Origin: Vitrella brassicaformis
Lineage: Eukaryota; Sar; Vitrellaceae
Assembly (NCBI GenBank): GCA_001179505.1
Contig: CDMY01000251.1
Location: 115,401-142,894 of the forward strand
Direction of reading: 5' to 3'
DNA: 27,494 nucleotides
In this document: positions 1-9,008 of the stretch, piece by piece
How the letters are laid out: the number at the start of each line of letters is the position of its first letter
Position numbering within the stretch: the first letter of the stretch is position 1
Translations under genes and position numbers: made by a program
Notes under the pieces: model-generated
The model's input: the letters and a program-made list of their open reading frames with translations, nothing else
Told to the model about the DNA's origin: nothing
The model's database searches: none

Positions 1-11
1 GGGGGGGGGGG
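1..11. repeat. Homopolymer G run at left edge
   Basis: Eleven G residues open the window, directly followed by what looks like intron sequence of the COG2 gene. A matching G run closes the window. This fits a contig edge created where sequencing or assembly stalled at poly-G. Confidence 0.9.
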
Positions 12-52
12 TGGACGCACTGTGCCCCTGTGTTGTGTTGTGTGTGATGCAG

Positions 53-791
53 CCGTTGATGTCCGAGTGGCTGGGTCAGGCTGTGGAGGCCATCGCGATG
101 TCATATGAGCAGCAGGTAGGGGCGTGTATCATGCTTTTGTGTGAGCATGGACGACAGACACAGCATGTGTGTGTGTGTGTGTGTGTGTGGAGGTGACGAG
201 TTTGATGCGGACAGTTGAGCAGCAGGAGAAGTCGCTCAAGAAGTTCCAGAAGAAGGGCGGCGCCAGCGATGCGGTGGGTACGGTGCGGTCAACACAAACA
301 ACACATTGCACCACACCACACCACAATATTCACACACACACCGGTGCAATCCATCCATCCATCAGGGGTCGCAACTGACGGACCTTGAGAAGATATTTCT
401 CCAGCTGAAACTGGTAAGTACTGATGGATAGACGCAGATGCCATCCACATATTGTGCCCGCCACTGATTGCTCTTGTTAAGAACAACTGTGTGGACGAAT
501 GTGTGTGGTGTGAGTCCCTCAGGATGTGGAAGACTTTGAGCGTCAGTGTGGCGCCAAGCTGGGCCTCGTGTGCGACGCCGTCAACACACCCGCACTCACC
601 AGGCTAGTCAAAATGGTTAGCTAGCCACCATGGAAGGCACACCACATGACACCTCGCCGCCCGGCCAGCCAGCATGCCATCGTCTGTGTGCATCGCATCT
701 GTACTTGCTTGTGTGTTGTTGTTGTGTGTGTCTCACTCAGATGGGCGACGCCGTGACGACGGGCAGCGCCCTGCCCCATCAGGCGACGTGA
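53..791 (+). CDS. COG2: COG2, conserved oligomeric Golgi complex subunit 2, C-terminal part (5' truncated)
   Basis: COG2 is a lobe A subunit of the COG tether, which captures retrograde vesicles at the Golgi. Five exons are visible: 53-115, 193-273, 366-413, 523-615 and 741-791. All join in phase 0 and give the last 111 residues before TGA. The protein contains a helical stretch with VEQQEKSLKKFQKKG, then DLEKIFLQLKLDVEDFERQ and KLGL. This follows the C-terminal domain of COG2 proteins (DUF3510), where a 'lysine-rich helix, D-K-I-x-LQL-x-LDV-x-x-x-x-x-Q, KLGL' order is typical. The start of the gene lies off the left edge; bases 12-52 read as the end of an intron. The fourth donor, GTTAGC, is weak, but the alternative is an immediate stop. 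The family call rests on remembered C-terminal similarity, so it is good but not certain. Confidence 0.72.
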
Positions 792-1149
792 TGTGACTGA
801 CGCCTAGTCGACAGACATCTGTCAGTATAGCTAGGAAATTAGAGAGCCGCCAGGCAGGCCAGCCGTAAGGAAGACATGTTGGTTGTACCTACCTGAGTAT
901 ATGTGTGTCACCTAATGATGAGTGAGTGGGTCGGGTCGGGTCGGCCGCAGGCACCACACCACCTTGCACTCACTGCACATAAATCTAACTCAGTCAGTCA
1001 GACGACAAAAGAAACTTTGTCTCTCGGGTCGCAGCCCTCCCTCTCCAAATGTAATAAAGACCATCGGGGGGCCCCCGTACACACGCATAAAGAATTACAT
1101 CGACGAAGCCCCGCCCCGCCCCACCCCACCCCATCCCGCCATGCTCTGC
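792..1149. other. Tail-to-tail gap between COG2 and the MBL hydrolase
   Basis: This stretch holds the 3' ends of two convergent genes. An AATAAA at 1053-1058 on the + strand could serve COG2 as a polyadenylation signal, though use of this hexamer in this organism is not established. I see no further gene. Confidence 0.6.
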
Positions 1150-2554
1150 TCAGATGCTGCCGTTGCTGCCGTTGCTGGCGGTGCTGGCGTGTGCATTGCC
1201 TGGCTTGTTGTAGGGCGATAGCCTCACGAGCACCTGCTGGCTTGGGGCCGCCAGCGGCATCTGAGCGCGAAGCGTCTTGGTGGGGATGTCGTACTGCATC
1301 AGGTCCTCACCTGCAGTGCACACACCACGACACCACACCACACCACACCAAATCAGCCTAGCCCAGCCAGCTTGGCTGACACACGTGTGTGAGTGTGTGT
1401 GTGTGTGTCTGTGTGTGTGTATAAGTACCGATCACCACGGGTCCGTCGAAATCGCTGCCGACCTCGGCCATTAGCGCGTCCTTGTCGAACACCGGAGGCG
1501 CAAAGTGGTTCAACAGCAGCACACCAACCTTAGTGAGTGAGAGACAAGCACACCACACCACACACAGACGAGCATCCAATCCGCCTGTTCACTCACTGCC
1601 TCCCTCACCACCCACCCTACCCACCTCACCTGTGCCTCTGCCGCCAGCTTGCCAACCTCGCTGCTGAGCGTGTGGTACGACGCTGTGGCCTCCACCGTGG
1701 CTGCCGTCCGCACCCCCTCGGACACAGGCATCGCACGCTTGATGAACACCTCGTGGACCAGCACATCGCACCCCCTCGCCGCCTCTACCAACGCCCCACA
1801 CCATCTCGTGTCGCCACTGAAGACCGCCCGCTCTTCCTCTCCAGTGGTGGAGATGGCGAAGCCGTAGGCATGCTCGATTGGCTTGTGGTCCACCACGACC
1901 GGCTGCACGACCAGACCACCGAGGGTAATGGGCTCCGGCTCTGTGGGGTGGAGCTCCTCGATGTGGATGTCCAAAGCGATGGTGGAGGGGCGCTGCTCGA
2001 AGGCGATGCGGTCTGACCGTTCCTTGTGCCAGCAGGCCATCAGCTCGGTGATGAAGGCTCGTGTGCCGGGGGGACCGATGATGCGCTGAGGCTTCGAGCG
2101 ACCCTGGTGCCAGGAGGAGATGATGAACTGGACAGACAGATGAGATGGGCAGACGCACAGCCAGAGAGAGAGAGAGTGTGTGTGTGAGAGAGGAAGGGCA
2201 TTCCAATTAAGGTGCCTAGCCTCTGACCTGGTACAGGTCGATAACATGATCACTGCAAGCACCGCACCCAAGCAACGCACACGAAGGCGACAACAAACAG
2301 CGATAGAGACAGCGCTTCTGTCCTTTCTGTCCCTCTCGCATCATCTTCTGGTGGGTTTATCCCTACCTGTGCATGTGAGTGAGGAGCACTGCAGTGATGT
2401 CCCTGCCGCTCACACCCAGCGCCGCCAGCCGCTGCGTGACCCCTGAGCCAGCGTCGATGAGAAGGGAGGTGCCGTCGTGCTGCACCAGATTCGCCGCACC
2501 GAAACGGTCCGCACGCGGCTGAGGCGAGCCGGTGCCCAGCAGCGTCACCTTCAT
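1150..2554 (-). CDS. Metallo-beta-lactamase-fold hydrolase, RNase Z/AtsA type
   Basis: Predicted zinc-dependent hydrolase of 323 residues. The exons on the minus strand are 2554-2367, 2252-2228, 2127-1630, 1528-1429 and 1310-1150, and all phases agree. Only the 25-base second exon completes the metal motif THMHSDH (residues 59-65), which supports the model. Other family landmarks are KVTLLGTGSP at the N-terminus, LLIDAGSG (Asp34), the His in HAYGF (about 157), SGDTR (Asp about 177), LVHEVF (His about 196) and LNHFAP (His about 245). This order is that of tRNase Z and related AtsA-like MBL enzymes. The short tRNase Z exosite arm is not obvious, so the substrate (tRNA 3' end, sulfate ester or other) is open. 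No targeting peptide is visible, so a cytosolic location is likely. The C-terminus ends in a low-complexity Asn/Gly/Ser tail. Confidence 0.85.
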
Positions 2555-2928
2555 TTCAAGGGACTGTACGGCGGGTGAGGTGAGGCAGGCCTACCGAAAC
2601 CAAGCACGCCACCAAGGTGAAAAGAATCAACCCTTTTGGTCGGTGCGGTTCAAAGGCAGCTTCCTTCCTTACGTTAGTGAGTCACAGGGCCTTCGGTTCG
2701 GGCGGACAAGCGCCAGAAAAAGCCCGTACGTAATGAGATGGTGTTCTTCGCTAGCAGATCTGCAGACAGAGACCAGGCACAGCCATTGGGCGTCCCCAGA
2801 TGCTTTGACGCCTCACAGAACAGAAGGCTTTCTACAGGCAATCGACAGGCTCTTTCCTCTCATCCTCTCTTTTTTCGGTACGCACCTGAAGGTTGTGTGA
2901 ATCTCCCCTGGAGGTGATTCGGTCTGTG

Positions 2929-2945
2929 GATTCGGTTACCGAATC
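2929..2945. repeat. Inverted repeat, 8-base arms around one T
   Basis: GATTCGGT and ACCGAATC flank a single T. The arm GATTCGGT also occurs directly at 2916-2923, so the motif is present twice within 30 bases. It lies about 380 bases upstream of the MBL start codon, so a protein-binding site is possible. Function is unknown. Confidence 0.5.
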
Positions 2946-3238
2946 AGGCAGGGTCGGTCGGTCGGTCTGTTATGGGTTTGACAGGGTGGGAGGGAGGGGG
3001 CAGTTCGTCCTGTTATTTCGTCCAGCTCGCACTGCTTTTTACGTGAAACCCTAACCGCCGTACATACGTGGTCCGCTCGTTGAAATGAAAACGTGTGTGA
3101 GGTCTGTCATACTGACTCTCTGGCTGTGTTTCTGGGTGTGTCTTGGTGTGCCCTTCCTTCCCATGGAGTGAGGAATCACTGACGCTCCTTTGACGCACGC
3201 ACGAGGCAGACAGACAGACGACCAAAAATAAAGGCAGC

Positions 3239-3242
<4 letters not shown>

Positions 3243-3269
<27 letters not shown>
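3243..3269. repeat. (CT)n microsatellite
   Basis: Pure dinucleotide tract downstream of the small secreted-protein gene, one of many simple repeats in non-coding parts of this window. Confidence 0.9.
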
Positions 3270-3373
3270 ACGATCAGCTCTCACTCGGCAAAGGAAACGG
3301 GGCGGGGCGGGGCGACTAAACAAAACGAAACGGGGCTGGGCAGCTTGTGTGGCTTCACCTATGAGCTTGTCGG

Positions 3374-4357
3374 TCAGAAGGTGTGGGGCTTGGCACGCTT
3401 GGGGAAGAAAATCGCGTTGTGCTGCATCTCGGAAAAGAAAATCGCCTTGTGCTGCATCTCGGAACCCTCTGCAGGCAGACATATATGCATGCGAGCGCAT
3501 GTTTAGTTGGTGAGTTAGCATCCAAAGGGCCTGTCCGTCTGTTTGTCTGTGTGTATGTCTTTGTGTGCATGTCGATGGACTCACTTCGGTCGAAGCTCCA
3601 GGAGGGATGTCCGGGGAAGAACTTGGTCGTGACCTCGGGCTTCCCGCCGAAGAGGGTCCCCGTCTCGGTCGACATGAAGTCGCCACCTTCGTATTGTACG
3701 TCGGCGTCGAAGCTTTCCAATTCGACTTGCTTGCTGAATCGCCTGTTGAACTCCTGTGTTACACAAGACAAAAGAAGAAGACGAGATGTGCGAGTATCCG
3801 GATGTGGCTCTTCCCCCGCGTCAGGTGTCTGCTTTCTTACGACGCTGTTGGCCATGCACCAAGAACCCGTTGGGAGCTTCTCCCACGCTAAGAGCGTTGG
3901 GACTATGAAGCCTTGATAAGTCTTGCAACCTGTCGTAGAAGTCTCGAATGTGCCCAGTCCCCTGTCGCTTGCTCCGCTCGCCATCAGGATCTGGGAGACA
4001 GACAGGGCAGATAAGTCCTACAAACGCCCCCAACTATCGCGTGATCCATCCTTGCCTCGTTGACGATGCACGTCTGTGTCTCGGGGTCTGGGCATTCCTT
4101 CCCCGAAAGGATCTGGTCTCCGTAGACGTGTGCCTGCATACGGATGACGCCGAACAGAAGTCACTGACGCCGAACATGAAGTGAGTCGGGCGTTTTCTCA
4201 CCGTTTTCTTCCTCACGAGGGGTCCACCCTCCTTGACCTGATCGTACTTTCAGTAGGTGTAGTAGGCAAGGAGCTTGACTTCGCACTGCTGGCTCATGGC
4301 CACAACGAAGCACATGGCGGACACGAGGGCCTTCAGCGTCAGCACGAGGGATGCCAT
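3374..4357 (-). CDS. Small secreted protein of unknown function
   Basis: I do not recognise this protein. A five-exon model on the minus strand gives 189 residues: 4357-4280, 4133-4056, 3990-3841, 3753-3585 and 3468-3374. It starts with a signal-peptide-like leader (MASLVLTLKALVSAMCFVVA) that ends near MSQQC. The mature part has cysteines in CEAHVYGDQ, GKECPDP, TQTCIV, TTGCKTY and GSWCMAN, consistent with an extracellular disulfide-bonded domain. Then comes an acidic Phe/Gly-rich stretch and, at the end, SEMQHKAIFF directly repeated as SEMQHNAIFF. Two donors are weak points. Exon 1 ends at GTCAAG. Exon 2 either ends at a GC donor (GAG|GCAAGG) or runs 24 bases further to GTTGGG; both keep the frame. 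The cumulative open phase over five exons argues for a real gene, but the exact ends need transcripts. Confidence 0.6.
3403..3462 (-). repeat. In-frame 30-base tandem duplication inside the last exon
   Basis: Bases 3403-3432 and 3433-3462 are the same 30-mer with about three mismatches. On the minus strand they encode the repeated decapeptide S-E-M-Q-H-(K/N)-A-I-F-F. The high identity indicates a recent duplication that kept the reading frame. Confidence 0.9.
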
Positions 4358-5035
4358 CTGCAATGACACCGAAACCCACAGTGCATGGCACACAGCGCGT
4401 CGTGCAGTGCCCGGAGGCTATTGGCGCCTGGCTCTCTCGCTCACCGTCTGCACAGCTCAAGTGAACTTGGCGGAGCGATGCAGCTCAGGTCACGCGAGGA
4501 TTCTTCAAATGGACGCGGCTTGTGCAGCGATCTGTAGACCGGTGCCGCAATGCGACAGGCAGCACTCAGACAGCGGAAGGGAAAAGCACTTGAAGGCCGC
4601 AGAAGTGCAGCTCTTTCAGAGACGCCCCCATGCAATCTCTGCTGCGAGCTCGCACTGGCAGTGCTCCCACTCCATCGAGGAGAAACGCATAGGGTTTCTC
4701 ATGCTTTTGAGGGTTTTTTCACACACGGTAGCTGTTTGTCTCAATCTTCCCCCTCCCCCCCCATTCCGCGAATTGGGCTAGTGCCTATTTGCGTCTTTAA
4801 GAAACAACGTTCGGCAGACAAAACGTTCGATCACGATCGTATGGGAGAGAAAAGGGGAAAACGGTAGCGGTGTTGTGTTGCTTGCACTACTACAGACACG
4901 TCAATATGTGGAGAAGCTTCGTCTTCTTCTGTCGTTTGGATCAGTGACCGTTAAACTGATGAACCCTGAAGCGGCAAGTATGAAAAACGCTTGGCCGTCT
5001 AGGGTGCTCCATGAAACCGCTGCTGCTGTGTAGCC
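4358..5035. promoter_or_regulatory. Divergent intergenic region (secreted orphan / GGCT-like gene)
   Basis: The two flanking genes point away from each other, so both promoters and 5' UTRs should lie here. I see no TATA box at a convincing distance and no conserved coding frame. The part next to 5036 is AT-richer than the coding regions. Confidence 0.5.
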
Positions 5036-5103
5036 ATGCCGTCTGGTTCCCTGCCGTCTATCCCCGAGCATGACGTGCCTTCCCGGAGCAGTAGCAGCGC
5101 ACT

Positions 5104-5137
<34 letters not shown>

Positions 5138-5992
5138 GAGGCAAGACCGAGAGCCAAGGCCAACACCAACAAGTTTCTCTTTACTTACGACGCCTTTATG
5201 GATCCTGACATCGTCTACCACTTCGCCGGAGAGCGGCCCGTCTCATCTCGCGCCGGCTGGATCAGCGGCTTCAGCCTCACCTTCGACAGGCAAGGCTTGC
5301 CGCTTGTCGAGCCGGTGCTCGCCAACATGACGCAGGAGAGGGTTGATGAGGATGGCGATGCTCCCCACACACAGCCACACGAGCGGCCGAGGGTGCACGG
5401 TGTGCTGCACGAGTTTTCCAAGAGCTCTATGCTGCGAGTGGTGGATTACGGCAAGCAGATGGAGTGCTTCGCCTTTGTGCCGCTGAGGGTGAATCTCTAC
5501 GGCCCCGGTGTGGCGGTTGGCGAGACGGAGGCTGCTCTTGCGATGGTCTGCCACCGGTCCAGCGTCATTGGGCCAAACAGCACACTGCTGCCGAGCGCTG
5601 AGTATGTGCTCAAGCTGGTACGATTGGCCAAGCGGTTCCGCCTCGCGGATGAGTCCGTCTATCAGATGAGGACGACGCCGGTCAACCCCGCACCCCTCTC
5701 ACTGGGCGGCCGCGTTGCCAAAGCCTTGATGAGCTTTCTCATCCTGCTGGGGTATTGGTGTGGGTGGCCGGCCTTCGGGTGGTCTATTCTGGACGTGCTG
5801 TGGGCCATGAGTGACTTGGAGGCAGCTGTGTGGATCTGCGGCTACTTTTCCTTCATGGGGCTGGCCGTTGGGCTCATGGCGCTCTTCCTGATGTACTTGG
5901 CGCCGCGCCGGCGAACCGTTGTGGTTGGGGATGGGGGGCTGGATTGGACAAGCGATGGGAGAGGGGGGCTGGAGAGGGAAGGAGAGCTCTGA
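5036..5992 (+). CDS. Gamma-glutamylcyclotransferase-like (AIG2-fold) protein with two C-terminal membrane segments
   Basis: Intronless 318-residue protein. Residues 1-45 are Ser/Gln-rich with ten consecutive Gln. Residues 46 to about 190 resemble the GGCT/AIG2 fold: FLFTYDAFMDP sits where family members have the (F/Y)xYGxL substrate loop, and VHGVLHEFS matches the conserved 'hGxLyel' strand. Enzymes of this fold release 5-oxoproline from gamma-glutamyl compounds using a Glu in a 'LDxYEG'-like turn. Here the matching place reads VVDYGKQ, so the catalytic Glu seems replaced and the YGSN-type loop is altered. Activity is therefore doubtful. Two hydrophobic helices (about 226-250 and 265-287) are followed by APRRR and a polar tail, so the protein is probably anchored in a membrane with the folded domain on the N-terminal side. 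The lack of introns contrasts with every neighbour. The fold call is moderate. Confidence 0.6.
5105..5134 (+). repeat. (CAG)10 coding repeat
   Basis: Ten uninterrupted CAG codons encode polyglutamine near the N-terminus of the GGCT-like protein. Pure CAG runs are length-unstable, so allele variation is likely. Confidence 0.95.
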
Positions 5993-6255
5993 TTGTGTGC
6001 TGTATGGTATGGTGGTGGGCGGGGTGCGGGTGAATGCATTGACTGCAAGATTCGTTGACTGGACAAAATGGGACGGGACATGAAACATAGCGTAGCATCA
6101 TGTCATCGATGGCACATGGGGGGTCCATGCCTACTCAATGCGCATCAACTATTCACACAGCCGAATTACTCTCCCTCTCCTCCACAACACACAGCACGGA
6201 AAAACCCACACGGACGACCAGACGAACAGTCGATCGCACGCCTGCATCTCGTCAA
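5993..6255. other. Tail-to-tail gap between GGCT-like and CBM9 genes
   Basis: Only the 3' ends of the two convergent genes are expected here. I see nothing further with support. Confidence 0.6.
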
Positions 6256-8346
6256 TCACTGTGGTGTCGCTCTTGCATCCTCCTGATGCCTCGTCTCGAC
6301 ATCAACCGACAACAGACCGTCCGCACGAATCGACACCTGCACCCACACACACCATTATATGCAACACAATCCATCCATCCATCAGTCCCGCCTGCATCCG
6401 CCCTTCTCACCTTTTTTCGCCTTTCTTGCTGCTCGGGGTCGGAGGCTTCCGCCCCCTCGTCAACTTCGATGGACGCCCTGTAGCCATCCTCCTGGTCAGT
6501 CAGCTCGATGACGATCGGCGGTGATGTCTGTGTGAGCCCAAGGTCCTCAAGAGATGTGGCGTATCTCTTGTAGAAGCTGTGGTAGTCCACTTGATAGTGA
6601 TACACCTGCAGCAGGGACTCCTGCACACACAGACAAGAGAGAGAGAAACCTTATGTGTGTCTGTCTGGGGTGTGGTGTGGTGTGTGTGTTGTGGGCCTGA
6701 AGCTTGTTGTGCTGTGCTGTGTGGGTCACTTTGTGGTCGAAGAGAGGGTCTGGGATGGAAGGGTCTGCCTCGCTGCTGGGCGACTCTGCAAAGACGACAA
6801 AGCCCCACCTCTCCGGCCGGTGCATGTTGACGATGCCTGCACCACACACACACACAAGTGTGCATTTGGTGTGTCCCTCAATCCGTTGTCCCCATCTAAT
6901 CAGTCACTCGCCTTGTGGCGTCCATGTCCAGTTGTCCTCTGGGGGCTTTTTAACGTACGAGCCGTTCACCACCTCCAGCGGCCACTGACACGACAACAGC
7001 GCACACACAGCATACATACAGCAACGTCAGTCAAGCCCCATCGTCTGACTGACACGGTCGGTCGGCAGCTCTCCCACCCACCTCCACTCGGCTGAAGTTG
7101 ATTCGCCACCAGTCGCCGGCCTTGGGCTTGGCCGCCTCCTGCCCGACCAACGCAAAGAGGTCCTTGAAGGGGAAGTGCGCCGTGATCCCCCAGCCAATGT
7201 CCGTGTCACTGGGGTCGTTCAGGCTGCCGTGCACATCAGCTGACACACATAGCATAGAGAAGCAGACAGACAGAGAAAGAGAGAGACGAGTGTCCATGTG
7301 TGTATGTATGTGTATGTGTGTAGCCCTATGCGACAGCGGACGCACCCCTCCATGCATCTATCTGCATCTACGGGCGGCCCGGCTTTAATAAGGCACACAC
7401 CAAGTTTGGTGACCGCTGTTCCCTCCCTTTGACACCTTGCCCTTCACATCATGCTCTAGGAAGGCAACGCCAGAAGGGCTCACTGTCTGTCTGTCTGCAA
7501 ACCTGCCTGGCCGCCTGCGTCATGTGTGTGTGTATTCCCTTCACTCACTTACTGCCTGTCTGGATATTGGGCAGGTTGAATGTGGTAGGGCTGCCTCCAT
7601 CGCTGTAGGGCTTGTCAAGGGTCAGCTCCCACCGGATGTTGTTGGCATTGACCTCGTACTCGTAGTAATGGTGTGTGGAGCCGTCGCAGTTGATGAAGAC
7701 CTCAAAGTCATGGTCGTAGTGGAATATGTACTGGTTGATCTCCGTGGCCTCAGCCATCAGGTGGGGCTCGTCCATCCAGCTGCCCACCCACAGACCAGAA
7801 TCGTCCCACATCATCTTGACGCGCTGACACACAGACAGCACCACACACAACAGACATCAACGTCACATAACATCCACAGCACAGCGTGTCTGTGGATCGG
7901 ATCTGCCTGCGTGGCGTGGCGTGGCGGTGCCCCGGCCTGGCTGGCCTGTTTGTTTCTCACCCACCCACCGTGTTGTATCGGGGCATCGGCTTCGCTTCCC
8001 CTTCAATATCGGCGAAGAGGGTGCTCCACGGTGCGTGCTCCCACGCGCTGTCGTTGACTCTGCCATCGGCCTTTGGGCCGTCGTCATTCTTGACAGGTGG
8101 CGCCACGTACACCAGCGGCCGGATGGCCTTCATCTTCTCCCACATGGCGTACCTCTCGCCGTGCCATTCCATCGTTGCTGCAGTGGCTGCCCGACACGCG
8201 ACGAGGGAGCCTCTCGGCTGGTTGCTGCAGCCCAATGACGGAACGAAGGCAGATCTCGCGACGGCCGCAAGGTGAGCTGCAAGGACCAGCGGCAACAGGG
8301 AGAGCCGAAAGTCCACAACACTTTTGTCAGGGAAGAGAACAGCCAT
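6256..8346 (-). CDS. Secreted CBM9-like carbohydrate-binding protein
   Basis: Seven minus-strand exons (8346-7969, 7823-7553, 7239-7082, 6984-6912, 6836-6730, 6620-6411, 6336-6256) give 425 residues. The start at 8346 yields a good signal peptide (hydrophobic LSLLPLVLAAHLAAVA); an in-frame ATG at 8430 would add 28 residues and bury it. The rest follows the CBM9-like, DOMON-type family: DGRVNDSAWEHAPWS, then RVKMMWDDSGLWVGSWMDEP, IFHYDHDFEVFINCDG with YYEYEVNA, LNDPSDTDIGW, GDWWRINFSRVE, and the hallmark WTWTPQGIVNMHRPERWGF. In bacteria such proteins bind polysaccharide ends; no catalytic residues are expected. The WTWTPQG|IVNMHRPERW join requires a GC donor at 6911. The C-terminal 100 residues are charged and less conserved. 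The gene shares its upstream region with the giant lectin-type protein. Confidence 0.87.
6910..6911 (-). other. GC splice donor in the CBM9-like gene
   Basis: Minus strand CAAG|GCGAGT. The family motif TPQG-I-V-N-M-H is restored only if the intron starts at this GC. The nearest GT, two bases further on, shifts the frame. Confidence 0.75.
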
Positions 8347-9008
8347 AAGCTGATGATGGCGACTACACCACAGGGCACCGCTCCGGAATGCGAGCCGAAA
8401 CAATGGCGAGCTGAGCAGCACCGGGTGCATCCGATTTCTCCAGTGCAAACAGGCCTGGGAGGGGTGGCGCCATGGTCCGGGTATGTCCAGTGGTGCGTAC
8501 GGCAGAACGGCGCATGATTTCGTGTCTCCTTTCGAGAGACACGTTGCGGCCGTTACGTGTACACGAGCGTTGGGCTTTGTTTGACCCGACAGGGAGGAGA
8601 GAGGGTTGCCTGTTTGGTTTTTGTGTTTGAGTATCGCTTGATTTGTGGAGCCTGTCGAGGCGCCTGTCTGTCTAGTGTTAGTACTGACTGTCTGACTGAC
8701 TCCCTCTCTCTCCCTCCCTGTGTCCCCGCCCCGGCCTGCCTCTTGTGCAGATTCAGCGCCGCTGACATCTGCACATCCGCCTGTGTACAGCCTGTAGGTA
8801 GCCCAGCCCCCTTCTCTCTGTATATACAGCCAATTAGAGGCGCGGCACCGTCATCGGCTCTGCCGCTTTGCCTTGCCCCTCACTCTCCCTGCTACTCCCC
8901 GCCCTCTTCGGTTCGGTTCAAAGGTTGGTCGGCTGTCAGCTGTTTTGCGGAGGCGGCGACCACCTCCCTGCCTGTGTATAGCTTTCCAAGGGCTTCAGTG
9001 AGCACCCG
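8347..9008. promoter_or_regulatory. Divergent intergenic region (CBM9-like / giant PAN-lectin gene)
   Basis: Both flanking genes encode secretory carbohydrate-binding-type proteins and start here in opposite directions. It contains a hairpin at 8521-8543, TATATA at about 8820-8825 followed by CCAATTA, and pyrimidine-rich stretches that could be 5' UTR introns. An open frame covers much of it on the + strand, but its composition is low-complexity and I do not support it as coding. Confidence 0.5.
8521..8543. repeat. Short hairpin, 8-base stem and 7-base loop
   Basis: CGTGTCTC and GAGACACG flank the loop CTTTCGA. It lies in the middle of the divergent promoter region, about 90-175 bases upstream of the possible CBM9 starts. 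It could be a regulatory site or a transcript structure; no function is known. Confidence 0.5.

Larger units (their letters stand above)
2555..3373. other. Spacer between two minus-strand genes
   Basis: This should hold the promoter and 5' UTR of the MBL gene and the 3' UTR of the small secreted-protein gene. It contains a pure CT run (about 3243-3269) and a perfect inverted repeat around 2929-2945. Open frames here have no protein-like composition or homology that I recognise. Confidence 0.55.

Noticed and set aside
2532-2900. Open frame on the + strand upstream of the MBL gene
   Set aside because: It overlaps the MBL start on the other strand, and I see no motif or spliced continuation.
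3403-3462. CRISPR-like direct repeat
   Set aside because: Only two adjacent copies with no spacer, in frame inside an exon of a eukaryotic gene. This is a tandem duplication.
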